From contig JAOUHJ010000014.1 of NCBI GenBank assembly GCA_029865225.1, positions 1 to 56,730 of the forward strand: a stretch of 56,730 nt of DNA. The letters run 5' to 3'. Shown here in pieces: positions 7,961-17,326 of the stretch; position 1 is the stretch's first letter, and the number at the start of each line of letters is the position of its first letter. The position numbers and the translations under genes were made by a program. The stretch comes from Nitrospira sp. (lineage in GTDB: Bacteria; Nitrospirota; Nitrospiria; Nitrospirales; Nitrospiraceae). The notes below the pieces were generated by a model. The model saw only the letters and a list, made by a program, of their open reading frames with translations, searched no databases and was not told the DNA's origin.

Positions 7961-10900
7961 ATGAAACCCAAGGCCATCAAGAAAAAGCGTTGGGTAAGGG
8001 CAAGGCCACTTTCACCGGTCCTTCACCCAGGAGATCGGCAGGAACAGTCGGCCAAATCGGCAAAGGACGAGTTCTTCGCCGAAGCCTTTCGCCTGAGTCC
8101 CCACCCGATCGGTATCACGGAACTTGAGACCGGACGCTGTCTGGAGATCAATGACGCGTGTCTCGAGATCTTTGGTTTTCGTCGAGAAGAAGTCATCGGA
8201 AAGACCACGTTGATGTTGGGAATCTGGCCCGACCCTCTCGACCGTGCAAGACTCGTCGATCGACTTCGTGCTGAAGGGGCGGTCAGGAATCATGAAGTCT
8301 CCATGCGGATGAGGAATGGAGAATACCGACAGTTCCTCATCTCCACGAACATGATCACCCTCAAAGGGAAGGCGTGCATCCTCACGATCGGCAATGACAT
8401 CACAGAACGCAAGCAGGCCGAGGAGGCGCTTCGCCGGTTGAACGAGACGCTTGAACAGCGTGTCGACGAGCGCACGACGGCATTGAGGACGGTGCAAGCC
8501 AGGCAACAACTTCTGCTGACGTCCACTCCGGTGGTGCTCTACGCCTGTAAGGTGGACGGGGATTATGCCGCCACATTCGTCAGTGAGAACGTGGTGGAAC
8601 AGCTCGGGTACAGCCCGAAAGACTTCACCAGTCACTCGGACTTTTGGATGAGTCATATCCATCCCGATGATCGTGCGTATGTGTTGGCGGGTCTTTCGAG
8701 AACCTTTGAATATGGTCGTCATATCCACGAATACCGGTTCCTGCATAAGGATGGGGCCTATCGCTGGCTTCGCGATGAAGTCCGCCTGCTTCGCGATGAG
8801 GCGGGTGCGCCACTCGAACTCATCGGATTTCAGATCGACGTGTCCGACCAGAAACGGGCGAATGAAGCACTGCGCGAAGGCGAGGAACGGTTTCGTTTGT
8901 TCATCGAACACGCCCCTGCCGCGATCGCCATGTTTGACCGGGACATGCGTTATTTGGGGGCGAGTCGGCGCTGGATGGAGGATTATGGGCTCTACGGAGA
9001 TATTTTGGGTCGGTCCCACTATGACCTGATTCCTGATTTTCCGTCATGGTGGAAGGAAGTCCATCGTCGAGGTCTGACGGGAGAAATACTCAGTGCAGAT
9101 GAAGACAGCTTCGTCCGATCCGATGGCAGCATCCAGTGGATCACCTGGAATGTTCGCCCGTGGTACAGCGGGGATACGGTCGGCGGTATCGTGATTGCAA
9201 CTGAAGACGTGACGGCCCGTGTGGAAGCGAAGCGCGCCCTTCACGAGAGCGAGGAACGATCAGATCAGGTCATTCGCCTGGCGAACTTTGGGATTTTTGA
9301 TCATGACTACCGCGCCGGGACCGTCTACTGGTCGCCGGTGATGAGAGAAATGTACGGAGTCGGTCCCGATGAGCCGGCTTCTGTCGAAGGGTATCTCGCG
9401 CTCATCCATCCGGATGACCGAGAAGCGGTTGTGACGGCGATGAAGCTGACGAATAATTCAGTCAGTGACGATCTGAACCTGATGGAGCATCGTGTGGTGC
9501 GGCCCGACGGCAGTATCCGTTGGTTGAGCTTGCGATCATGGACGCTGTTTGACAACGAGGGAACAGATCGTCGTCCCACGCGGACCTTGGGAGCGATGAT
9601 CGACATTACGAAACGCAAACAAGCCGAGGAGGCACTGAAGCTCAGCGAGCGTCAATTTGCTTCCTTTATGGATAATTTGCATGGCTTTGCGTGGATCAAA
9701 GACGGTCAAGGTAAATATCTGTACGTCAATCGGCTCTTTCACGAATCTCTACTGGCAGGTTTAGATTGGAAAGAGAAGACCGCCCGTGAATTGTGGCCTG
9801 AAGAAATTGCCGAGCAGTACGAGAGAAGTGACAAGAAAGTGTGGGAGACTCGGATGCCGATGCACTCGGTCGCGCCGTTCATCCAGAATGGAAAAGTGCG
9901 ACATGCCCTCGTCAGCAAGTTTCCCATCGTTGATCACAAAGGGTCCCCTGCCCTGTTGGGTGGCGTAGCCGTCGATATCACTGAACGCCAACAAGCAGAG
10001 GAGCTGCTAAGACAGCAAGCGGACTTGCTGAATCAATCCCACGATGCCATTTTTGTGTGGAAGATCGGTGGAGGCATCGTGTATTGGAACCGCGGGGCGG
10101 AAGAACTCTATGGATGGCGATCGGATGAGGTGATTGGACGCAGCAGTCACGCCCTGCTCAACACGAGCCCTTCGACGACAACCAAAGAGATGGAAGCTCG
10201 CCTTGCGCAAGAGGGCCGGTGGTACGGTGAGATTACCCACATCGCCAAGGATGGCCGGCGGTTGATCGTCGAGAGTCGGCATGTGCGGGTCATGTACGGT
10301 GGCCAGGAGTACGCGCTGGAGTCCAATCGTGACATCACTGAACGCAAGCAAGCGGAAGAGGCGCTTCATCGGCAGCAGGTGCAGCTGGAGGAGCTGACCT
10401 CGAAGCTCCTGACGGCGCAAGAACACGAGCGACGACGAATCGCCCGGGATTTGCATGATGATGTGAGTCAGCGACTGGCGGCCTTGGTCCTGGAAGTCGC
10501 GTCGTTCGAGAACCATTCTTCGATCGTCCCGGCTGAACTGACGCAAGCGTTGATCACGTTGCGGCAAGGATTGGAACAGGTTTCGGACGATGTGCACAGC
10601 CTCGCCTACCGCCTTCATCCGTCACTCTTGGAGCATGCCGGACTGCGCCCGGCTGTCGAAGATCATGTCCAGCAGGTTGCTCGGCGCACGGGTCTGCCGA
10701 TCCGTCTCAAGATTGCCGGGGTTCCGACTGCTGTGTCTCTCGATCACGCCACCTGTCTCTTCCGGGTGATGCAGGAGAGTGTCCAGAACATCGTCAAACA
10801 CGCGCAGGCTACGCAGGCGACCGTCCGGCTTCGTGGGTCTTCCAAAGGGCTTGGGCTGTCCGTCCTAGACAATGGGAAAGGGTTTAACGTGGATGAAATG

Positions 10901-11041
10901 AGCGCCCATGAACAAGGTCTGGGGTTGAGTAGCATGGAGGAACGATTGCGGCAATTGCACGGGGTGTTCAGAATTCAGTCGAGACCGTCCCAAGGGACGA
11001 AGGTCTGTGCGTGGGTACCCTTTGAGGTGGAGGTCACATGA
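7961..11041 (+). CDS. Multi-PAS sensor histidine kinase (NarL/DesK type)
   Basis: This cytoplasmic sensor kinase has 1026 residues from ATG 7961. By eye there are six consecutive PAS/PAC modules over about residues 40-805, each closing with a D(I/V)(T/S)xRKQAEEAL-like linker (for example NDITERKQAEEALRRL). A HisKA_3 dimerisation domain carries the phospho-acceptor His832 in RRRIARDLHDDVSQRLAAL, and a HATPase domain contains DNGKGFNVDE and GLGLSSMEERL. No transmembrane segment is visible, so the signal is probably internal (redox, gas or small molecule). The final four bases overlap the start of the response regulator gene (ATGA), so the two are translationally coupled partners. The upstream in-frame start at 7910 lacks support. 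Confidence 0.93.
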   Translation: MKPKAIKKKRWVRARPLSPVLHPGDRQEQSAKSAKDEFFAEAFRLSPHPIGITELETGRCLEINDACLEIFGFRREEVIGKTTLMLGIWPDPLDRARLVDRLRAEGAVRNHEVSMRMRNGEYRQFLISTNMITLKGKACILTIGNDITERKQAEEALRRLNETLEQRVDERTTALRTVQARQQLLLTSTPVVLYACKVDGDYAATFVSENVVEQLGYSPKDFTSHSDFWMSHIHPDDRAYVLAGLSRTFEYGRHIHEYRFLHKDGAYRWLRDEVRLLRDEAGAPLELIGFQIDVSDQKRANEALREGEERFRLFIEHAPAAIAMFDRDMRYLGASRRWMEDYGLYGDILGRSHYDLIPDFPSWWKEVHRRGLTGEILSADEDSFVRSDGSIQWITWNVRPWYSGDTVGGIVIATEDVTARVEAKRALHESEERSDQVIRLANFGIFDHDYRAGTVYWSPVMREMYGVGPDEPASVEGYLALIHPDDREAVVTAMKLTNNSVSDDLNLMEHRVVRPDGSIRWLSLRSWTLFDNEGTDRRPTRTLGAMIDITKRKQAEEALKLSERQFASFMDNLHGFAWIKDGQGKYLYVNRLFHESLLAGLDWKEKTARELWPEEIAEQYERSDKKVWETRMPMHSVAPFIQNGKVRHALVSKFPIVDHKGSPALLGGVAVDITERQQAEELLRQQADLLNQSHDAIFVWKIGGGIVYWNRGAEELYGWRSDEVIGRSSHALLNTSPSTTTKEMEARLAQEGRWYGEITHIAKDGRRLIVESRHVRVMYGGQEYALESNRDITERKQAEEALHRQQVQLEELTSKLLTAQEHERRRIARDLHDDVSQRLAALVLEVASFENHSSIVPAELTQALITLRQGLEQVSDDVHSLAYRLHPSLLEHAGLRPAVEDHVQQVARRTGLPIRLKIAGVPTAVSLDHATCLFRVMQESVQNIVKHAQATQATVRLRGSSKGLGLSVLDNGKGFNVDEMSAHEQGLGLSSMEERLRQLHGVFRIQSRPSQGTKVCAWVPFEVEVT

Positions 11042-11691
11042 AGCGGCCGCGTATTTTGATGGCAGACGATCACGCCATTGTTCTGGCCGGGCTACGGAAG
11101 CTGGTCGAAGCCGAGGGTGAGGTCGTTGGGATGGTGGAAGATGGGCGTACGCTGGTCGACATGGCTCAGCAACTCCGTCCCGACATCGTCTTGCTCGATA
11201 TCTCGATGCCATTGCTGAATGGGCTGGATGCGGCACGTCAGTTGACCAAGTTGGTGCCGGAAAGCAAGCTCATTTTTCTGACCATGCATGCGACACCGAC
11301 CTATGCCACTGAAGCCTTTAAGGCCGGAGCCGCAGGGTATTTGATTAAGCGCTCAGCGGCGGTGGAGCTGAAGCAAGCGATTCAGGCGGTGATGCGAGGT
11401 CAACATTACATGACTCCGCTGATTACGAAGGATGTGTTGGCGGCCACACTGCAATCCCCGGATGGGCAACCAAGTAAGCCGCTCGTGACGTCCCTTACTC
11501 AGCGACAACGAGAAGTGCTCCAACTTGTCGCGGAGGGAAAGGGAACCAAAACGATCGCCGCCATTCTCAATATTTCCGTGAAAACCGTGGAATTCCACAA
11601 GTTTCGGATCATGGGTGAACTTAATCTGCATTCCACCGCCGAGCTTATTAAGTACGCTATCGCTGAAGGCCTCGTGAGCGTGTCGACCTAG
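11038..11691 (+). CDS. NarL/LuxR-family response regulator
   Basis: This DNA-binding response regulator of 217 residues is paired with the kinase it overlaps. The receiver domain (about 4-120) has the acidic pair in MADDHAIVLAGL, phospho-acceptor Asp54 in DIVLLDISMP, a Thr in FLTMHATPTY and Lys104 in GYLIKRSA. The C-terminal LuxR helix-turn-helix (about 150-210) is seen in LTQRQREVLQLVAEGKGTK, then ISVKTVEFHKFRIM. All phosphotransfer residues are present, so it should be phospho-activated. Targets are not deducible from the window; the small gene downstream is a candidate. Confidence 0.95.
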   Translation: MKRPRILMADDHAIVLAGLRKLVEAEGEVVGMVEDGRTLVDMAQQLRPDIVLLDISMPLLNGLDAARQLTKLVPESKLIFLTMHATPTYATEAFKAGAAGYLIKRSAAVELKQAIQAVMRGQHYMTPLITKDVLAATLQSPDGQPSKPLVTSLTQRQREVLQLVAEGKGTKTIAAILNISVKTVEFHKFRIMGELNLHSTAELIKYAIAEGLVSVST

Positions 11692-11900
11692 GTTTAGACC
11701 GGAGGCAGCTGGCTGGATGGGTCTTCAGGTCATTGCGAAGCGCACCTAATCACTAGTAAGATACCTCCTTCTTTCTAGAAACTTCCCTAGTTCACAGAAG
11801 TCGTACGAACTCGTTAAGATTCCGTATAGTTCGGTACCGACTTAGTTTAGAGAATGAAATGACTGACACAAAGAAAAGCTCCTGTGCCGAAGAGGGATCT

Positions 11901-12161
11901 ATGAGGGTTTCAGCTATCATAGACCGCGTCTATCATGCGCTGGAGGAATTCGGTGCCAGCTGTTCGATGGAGGAAGTTGTTGGGCTTTGTCCCGATCTGA
12001 CGTGGAATCAGGTATATTTGGCCATCGATTACTTGAACAAGACAGGAAAGGTTCGCGTGACGCTCGATCCAGATAGAACATACTCAGTTCAGGCCTACCC
12101 GGTCACAACCGACCCATCCCACGTATCTTCAAGACAAGGTCACGTTCAGACCCCTGCCTAG
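11901..12161 (+). CDS. Small hypothetical protein, winged-helix-like
   Basis: This small soluble protein has 86 residues from ATG 11901, where AGAGGGATCT gives a good ribosome site; an upstream in-frame ATG at 11859 would add 14 residues. The middle reads as helix-helix-helix-strand: IIDRVYHALEEFGASCSMEE, then LCPDLTWNQVYLAIDYLNKT, then GKVRVTLDPDRTYSV. This resembles a small winged-helix DNA-binding fold in which LTWNQVYLAIDYL would be the recognition helix. It lies about 200 bp after the response regulator and may belong to the same regulon. Function not established. Confidence 0.6.
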   Translation: MRVSAIIDRVYHALEEFGASCSMEEVVGLCPDLTWNQVYLAIDYLNKTGKVRVTLDPDRTYSVQAYPVTTDPSHVSSRQGHVQTPA

Positions 12162-12536
12162 CAGTCTTAGGAGACTCCGTCAGAATCAGTCTGCCAAGAG
12201 GGCAATCTCATTGTTTTTTCTCGGTGTGCCAGGTTTTGCCTCTTGCTACCGTTACACCGCACTGGTCCTCACTGCTAACCATAACAGGGCTGGCGAAGCT
12301 CAATCCTGCGAATGTGAACCAATCTTCGTCGGTTCATACCAGCGATCAGCCCTGCTATAGAAATTGTTGGAAAGCCGGCCATGGTTCCCAACCTCTTGAA
12401 AACCAGTCATTTTTTGTTGAACGCCTGTATAGTCTTGTCGGCAACACATCTGCCTCCTCACCTGCTCGCGTGATACCTCATAAACATGAGAGTGCACTGA
12501 AATCCAGGATGGAGGTTATGGTAGAGTGCCCGACCC
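12162..12536. other. Intergenic region, no gene found
   Basis: About 375 bp separate the small winged-helix-like gene from the saccharopine-dehydrogenase-like gene. Open frames here have no ribosome site and no protein-like composition. A T-rich run (GTTTTTT at about 12212) could end the upstream transcript, but I see no convincing stem before it. Confidence 0.4.
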
Positions 12537-13688
12537 ATGAAGGTCTTTGTTCTGGGAGTGGGGGCGACCGGCTCGCTCGTGGTCAAGCTGCTTAAGCGGC
12601 AAGGCCATTACGTGTCTTGCGGTGACCGTGATCCTATCCGTGCTCGAGAGTTCCTGGGCGGAAACTCCGATATTGTCATCCAACGCGTCAACGCCCGGAA
12701 CCTCCGCAGTGTCGTCAAGGCAGCCCAAGGATGCCATCTCCTGATCAATGCCTGCCCGGCTGTCTTGAACAAGGTCGTCATGCGTGCGGCTCTGCGATTG
12801 CGCGCCCATTACCTCGATACCGCGTCACATTTAAGGACTCACCCATTTCGACCGGAGCAGTTTTTCTTCGATAGACAATTCCGAGAAAAAGGACGATTGG
12901 CGCTCATCCACGCCGGAGTCGCGCCTGGATTGACGAATCTATTCGTTGCGCAGGCCGCAGCTGAACTTGATCGGCTGGACAAAGCAGAGGTCCGACTTTT
13001 TGAGGAAACGGCGTCTCAGAATCCTGTCTCACAGTGGTCGGCCGAGACCTCCTTTGAAGAAGCGGTGTCGCGCCCTGGTGTCTATCGTGACGGCCGTTTC
13101 GGTTTCGGTGCCCGATTCGGCGAGCGAGAACGGTTCAGGTTTCCCCCGCCAATTGGGCTGGTCGGTGTAGTTCTTGCCGCCCAAGACGAAGTTACGACTT
13201 TGCCTCGCGTCTTTCATCTTCAGAATGTGGACGCGAAAATCGGCGGGGCCGACATCGACCAACTTCGGCGATGGTATCGACAAGGGAAACTCACTCGGTC
13301 GCGCGGTCTCAGCCCGGTGCGATTCCCAGCGACGGCTTCTCCTCATACGATGATCAGAATGGTCCAGGGAGGGATTCTGCACAATGCTCGCTTTGCCGTG
13401 GCGGTGTTAGTCTACGGGTACAAGCGGGTGCGTCCTTGCCTGATCCGTTGGGATGCTCGGTTCCCTTCACTGTTCGCCTTGCGGCGCAGAAAACTCGCTT
13501 ACTCGCCAATTGCGTGGAGCACGGCGCATCTCGTGACCATGTTTGTCAAACATATGCCGCGCGGCCTGGTGGGTGTTCAAGTGCCTGAGGCCTTACCGGC
13601 TCGCACGCGACGGGCGATCCTGCACGATACCAGTTCATACGGCATTCGCATAAGCAGAACGGTAACAAACTGGAAGGTGCCGGAATAG
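12537..13688 (+). CDS. Saccharopine dehydrogenase-like NAD(P)-binding oxidoreductase
   Basis: The 383-residue protein belongs to the saccharopine dehydrogenase-like family, whose members reduce or oxidise amino acid or related adducts with NAD(P). The N-terminal Rossmann fold is clear: MKVFVLGVGATGSLVVKLLK with a GxGxxG-type loop, followed by an acidic residue pattern (SCGDRDP). The middle part has the family features LINACPAVLNKVVMRAA, HYLDTASH, and the conserved HAGVAPGLTNLFVAQAA. The C-terminal half is more divergent and Arg-rich, ending in an alpha/beta domain. It stands alone, with no lysine-pathway genes nearby, so the substrate is unknown. The ribosome site is weak. Confidence 0.75.
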   Translation: MKVFVLGVGATGSLVVKLLKRQGHYVSCGDRDPIRAREFLGGNSDIVIQRVNARNLRSVVKAAQGCHLLINACPAVLNKVVMRAALRLRAHYLDTASHLRTHPFRPEQFFFDRQFREKGRLALIHAGVAPGLTNLFVAQAAAELDRLDKAEVRLFEETASQNPVSQWSAETSFEEAVSRPGVYRDGRFGFGARFGERERFRFPPPIGLVGVVLAAQDEVTTLPRVFHLQNVDAKIGGADIDQLRRWYRQGKLTRSRGLSPVRFPATASPHTMIRMVQGGILHNARFAVAVLVYGYKRVRPCLIRWDARFPSLFALRRRKLAYSPIAWSTAHLVTMFVKHMPRGLVGVQVPEALPARTRRAILHDTSSYGIRISRTVTNWKVPE

Positions 13689-14044
13689 TTTCTGCCGACG
13701 ATTCAAGGTAGCTCTCCATTCCCTGATGCCGAGAAAAGCGAATAGCCCTTGTTGGAGACAGCAGATCGCGTAAGCCTCACGTTCACCCTCCCCCTCACCT
13801 TGCTCCAAGCTACTCATGCTAGACCCTGTGTCTAAACCAGTTGACAGTACCTCTTCTTCAGATTAAATTTGGGGCCGATATTGGTTCCCAGAGGTCCAGG
13901 GGCCGGGTTAGCGTTTGGCATCCGACGCTGTGGTGTCAGGCTTAACAGTTTGTTTCAGGGAGGATGTCTATCGGTCTCAGACTTGGGAAGTGTGCTGTGG
14001 TGTACTACTTCATCGTGTGATTGGTCCGGACGAAAGGAGTAGCT
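13689..14044. other. Intergenic region with ribosome site for microprotein
   Basis: About 355 bp hold no gene of normal size. The last part contains AAAGGAG about 5 nt before the ATG of the 27-residue microprotein, so the region should also hold its promoter. I could not identify promoter boxes with confidence. Confidence 0.4.
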
Positions 14045-14128
14045 ATGGATAGTACCTTCTTAATCTTTGTGGTCGTGATGCTCGTGATCTTCATCGGCGG
14101 TATCATCGTGTACAAGAAGAGCGTCTAG
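14045..14128 (+). CDS. Single-pass membrane microprotein (27 aa)
   Basis: A strong ribosome site (GAAAGGAGTAGCT before ATG) precedes a 27-codon frame. It encodes MDSTFLIFVVVMLVIFIGG followed by IIVYKKSV and TAG. It is one hydrophobic helix with an acidic N-terminus and a Tyr-Lys-Lys C-terminus, predicting N-out, C-in insertion. It is clearly related to the 26-residue product at 16608-16688 on the other strand: both begin MD, both have Gly near the end of the helix, and both end VYKKS plus one small residue. Small proteins of this type can tune membrane enzymes or sensors, but the target is unknown. The paralogy makes it more likely a real gene. Confidence 0.65.
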   Translation: MDSTFLIFVVVMLVIFIGGIIVYKKSV

Positions 14129-14324
14129 GCATCGTTTTACCTTGTCCCCACATCTTGTAAGTGGCTCAACACCCGATGCACCTTTGCCGCGCGAGCATTG
14201 GGTGTGCTGAGCGCAAGCTAATTGGTGTGCGATTTTCCTTTCGACGCACTCGCACGAGAGTGTTCGCGAGGCATACCAAGAGAAGTCACACGAAAACCAC
14301 CGAAGAGAGGAAGGCTCTTATCCG

Positions 14325-15248
14325 CTATTCTCGAATTGCCTTGGCTCGCTTTTGAAGGTAGGCGTTACGGACCGCTGCATAGAGATCCAGAGTCGACTCC
14401 TCCACCCCTTGAAACTTTTCCAAGTTCAGTGAACGATCATTCACGATTTCGGTTCCCCGTGCGGTGATCAGGATCAAGGAGGTCGTCACCCGATTATAAT
14501 GGGGGATCACAGAAGGAATTGCGTCGATCTCAATGATCGGGAACATCAACCAATAGACAGGGTTTAATGCAATATCGCCGACATACCCGACGAGGTCACG
14601 AACTGTATAGGGTTGCAGGAACGGCAACACGACATAGGGCCCTGGCTGGATCCCGTAGAATCCAAGTGTTTGGCCGGTATCTTCTTCTGGCGTCACGAGA
14701 CTGAGGTATTGCGCCACATCGAAAAATCCGCCGATCCCAGCGGTCGTGTTCACAACAAACCGTCCAGCTTCTATACCGGCTCCTTTAAATTTCCCCTGGA
14801 AAAGATTATTCATGAAACGTGGAGTCACGCGAATATTATAGAAGAAATTGCTGATGCCGACCTGGACGAGGTCGGGGACGACAACGTTGTAGCCCTTGGC
14901 CACCGGTTTCAGTAGCCAGCGATCAAACTGCCGGTTGAATTCAAACACTTTTGCATTAATTGGCTCCCAGGGATCGTATTCCTCAACGGTCTCCTCACCC
15001 GGTTCGGCAAAGGGATCAAACGGCTCATCCGAAGATTGATCGCCAACGGCTGTAAGGCTGGAGGACGAAGTTGGGGAGGCATCTGCGATAAGTACTGCCG
15101 AGGAGTTTTCCTCGACGTGCGGAACCTCGGAGCGCGTTGAGCCAGTCTGCACCGCACAACCGGCAAGCAGCACACATACACCGACAAGGACAAGTCCACC
15201 TATACTCCCCATCGACCGGGCCGGCCTACAACCAGTCTGTATTCGCAT
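14325..15248 (-). CDS. mlaA: Outer-membrane lipid asymmetry lipoprotein MlaA (VacJ family)
   Basis: MlaA removes mislocalised phospholipids from the outer leaflet of the outer membrane and hands them to the periplasmic carrier MlaC. The protein is 307 residues from ATG 15248. A lipoprotein signal ends in LLAGC (Cys31). An acidic, Ser-rich spacer of about 60 residues follows, longer than usual. The MlaA core has the signature YDPWEPINAKVFEFNRQFDR, then VPDLVQVGISNFFYNI, AGRFVVNTTAGIGGFFDVA, TGQTLGFYGIQPGPYVVLP and PYTVRDLVGYVGD. The ATG at 15260 lies directly on the AGGAGG site, so 15248 (12 nt spacing) was preferred. No mlaBCDEF genes are nearby. Confidence 0.92.
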   Translation of the reverse strand: MRIQTGCRPARSMGSIGGLVLVGVCVLLAGCAVQTGSTRSEVPHVEENSSAVLIADASPTSSSSLTAVGDQSSDEPFDPFAEPGEETVEEYDPWEPINAKVFEFNRQFDRWLLKPVAKGYNVVVPDLVQVGISNFFYNIRVTPRFMNNLFQGKFKGAGIEAGRFVVNTTAGIGGFFDVAQYLSLVTPEEDTGQTLGFYGIQPGPYVVLPFLQPYTVRDLVGYVGDIALNPVYWLMFPIIEIDAIPSVIPHYNRVTTSLILITARGTEIVNDRSLNLEKFQGVEESTLDLYAAVRNAYLQKRAKAIRE

Positions 15249-15533
15249 ACTTACCGTCATCCTCCTAGGAATCCATGAATCCACAGTGCCAGTGCGGCCT
15301 CGCACTGTACCAAAAGTCGAGTCGTGCGCCAATCTCTAATTTCTGAACCCTCTATCCAAACAAGAATATGGAACGCACACGCTTTCGTGTCATCATGGCA
15401 TTATGATTGCTTGATCATTCGTTGGCCAACACGGACCGCGTTCGTAACCGAGTCTGGCGTCTGGAACCGGGCATGTGCATAAACCGCCTGTAAGTTCCAG
15501 AACACCTCATGACAGTGGATAAGGAGGATGCCG

Positions 15534-16379
15534 ATGAAAGCCGTGATCGGAGTCGATGGCTCAAAATATTCGGAGTGGGCGCTGGGATGGCTGGGGCGGA
15601 TTCCCTTTCGTGTCGCACCTCGGGTGATGGCCATTCATACCATAGATTTCAATTCTGCTCGGACTCCGTTCGTCACGCATCCAACCGTGACCGGGTATGA
15701 ACCGGACGTCGGCGAGGCCATTCATCTCTTGGAGTCCCGGGCCAAGCGGGTAGAAACGGAAACGAAGCAGCGGTTGGAAGACCTGGGGTTGAATGGGTCA
15801 GTGCGTGTGGAGAAAGGGCAAATAGCACAGGCACTGTTGAAGCATGCCGGGGGTACCGCCTTGATCGTGGTGGGCAGCCGCGGCTTGGACGCGATCGATC
15901 GGTTCATGTTGGGGAGTGTCTCGACGGCGATAGCGCTGCACGCGTCATCTCCCGTCCTGATCATCAAGGAACCACCGCAAACCCTTCGGCGAGTGTTGGT
16001 GGCGACAGACGGCTCGGCATCATCCAGTAGGGCCATTCAGTTTTTGCTGAAACAGGTGAAAATTGATCCGGAGGCCGAACCAATCGTGATTCTGTTGGTT
16101 CATGTCATGCCCTTCTTGCGGTATACGGTCGTGAAGGAAGCGGGAGAAAAATTACTCGCGCGTGAGGCTGCCAGTCTCGAACGAGCCGGCTATCTGGTCA
16201 GACAAATCCCACGGGTAGGACCGGCGGCTGAAGAAATCTTGCGGGTGATGAGCCTTGAGCAGCCTGACCTGATCGTGACCGGAGCAAAAGGACGGAGTGC
16301 GGTGGCTCGTTTTCTCCAGGGAAGTGTCTCAACAAAGCTGATCCATCAGAGCGCGTGCTCGACTCTCATTGTTCGGTAA
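15534..16379 (+). CDS. Tandem universal stress protein (UspA x2)
   Basis: The 281-residue cytoplasmic protein contains two Usp domains, about 1-145 and 150-281. Each keeps the ATP-binding G-2x-G-9x-G(S/T) motif: VVGSRGLDAIDRFMLGSVS in the first and VTGAKGRSAVARFLQGSVS in the second. Each also has the N-terminal Asp strand (KAVIGVDGS; RVLVATDGS). Both halves therefore look competent for nucleotide binding, unlike many tandem Usps where one half has decayed. The start ATG 15534 lies 6 nt after AAGGAGG; the in-frame ATG at 15528 abuts it. The gene is divergent from mlaA, sharing an intergenic region of about 285 bp. Confidence 0.92.
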   Translation: MKAVIGVDGSKYSEWALGWLGRIPFRVAPRVMAIHTIDFNSARTPFVTHPTVTGYEPDVGEAIHLLESRAKRVETETKQRLEDLGLNGSVRVEKGQIAQALLKHAGGTALIVVGSRGLDAIDRFMLGSVSTAIALHASSPVLIIKEPPQTLRRVLVATDGSASSSRAIQFLLKQVKIDPEAEPIVILLVHVMPFLRYTVVKEAGEKLLAREAASLERAGYLVRQIPRVGPAAEEILRVMSLEQPDLIVTGAKGRSAVARFLQGSVSTKLIHQSACSTLIVR

Positions 16380-16607
16380 AGGGAGCCCCTCCAGCGCAGT
16401 ATGTGCTTACAGCCATCGGCGTTGCCACTCTGCCCCGCAAGATAAGCAGCATACTCACCGGAGGGACGAAGAATAGGTGAAAAACACCACCAACCAGCCA
16501 GAGGAAGAACCGTTCACGTTAGAGTCTTCAGCTTCCGCAGAAAGGCACTCCTCAGAGATTTGGAGGTTCTTTCCTTGACGAAGTCTTGGAGCTCCTCGTA
16601 TGGCGCG

Positions 16608-16688
16608 TTACGCACTCTTTTTGTACACGACGAGTCCGGCGATGAGGAGTATTCCCATCACTCCCATGAACATCCACAACATGTCCAT
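16608..16688 (-). CDS. Single-pass membrane microprotein (26 aa), paralogue of the one at 14045
   Basis: Reading the minus strand, AAAGGAGCGTTTT precedes an ATG at 16688. The frame encodes MDMLWMFMGVMGILLIAG, then LVVYKKSA and TAA. It is a Met-rich single transmembrane helix with the same C-terminal VYKKS tail as the product at 14045-14128. The strong ribosome site and similarity to a second independent locus argue for a real gene. It lies about 230 bp beyond the UspA gene, in convergent orientation. Function unknown; membrane-embedded regulator is a guess based on size alone. Confidence 0.65.
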   Translation of the reverse strand: MDMLWMFMGVMGILLIAGLVVYKKSA

Positions 16689-17326
16689 AAAACGCTCCTT
16701 TCGGTTAGTAACGATAGTGACTACGAGAGAGGGAATAGCAACTCCTGTGCGAGCAACACGAGAAGGAGGCTAGCCATAACGTTGCGACAATAAGTGTGTC
16801 TGAGCAGTACTGGGACGCACGGTTCGGGGAATTGTGGAGAATGTCCCCATAGTCGTCCAGTTGACTAGACAAATTTTGAGAAAGAACATCTTCTTGATAA
16901 GACCTTGGCCCAGACCCTAGCCAAGACATTCCTGCCTACAAAGAATAATGAGACGTAGAGATGACAACGCCCAGCTGCGGCAAGATAGCTCGAGTTACCG
17001 TCGACCATGACTCATTCGAGAAACGTATACGGCTGGCGCTTCCACTCACCGCCTGGCGATTGTTCATCTGGAAATTGAGGCTGGACAGTCATATCGGGTT
17101 GACTCCTTTCCAAAACGGTTTCTCTTCAACCCTCAAGTCACGTGGGACAGTACGAGGGTCGTCTGTCGCATTTTGCTACAGCGACATTCTTGTACCGTGG
17201 CAATTGGCTACGAATATCGGACTTTGCCGGGAGAAAACAACGACTATAAGGGGGCATGCCACGTGCGAGAGAGTTGACAGGAGGACCAAACGCAAGGCGA
17301 AGAGGGGTTGAGAGCAGTGATGATTC
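16689..17326. other. Intergenic region, no convincing gene
   Basis: About 640 bp between the microprotein and the efflux adaptor. The only sizeable frame (16961-17311, plus) has no ribosome site and an odd composition, so I do not call it. The region must hold promoters for the divergent microprotein and efflux genes. I found no clear metal-regulator palindrome. Confidence 0.4.

Noticed and set aside
12224-12595. 123-codon plus-strand frame overlapping the start of the oxidoreductase gene
   Set aside because: Composition is not protein-like and it overlaps a well-supported gene in another frame.
16395-16520. Hydrophobic minus-strand frame downstream of the uspA gene
   Set aside because: It has a membrane-like stretch but an in-frame stop just upstream and no usable start codon or ribosome site.
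16961-17311. 116-codon plus-strand frame before the efflux adaptor
   Set aside because: No ribosome site, mixed composition and no family resemblance.
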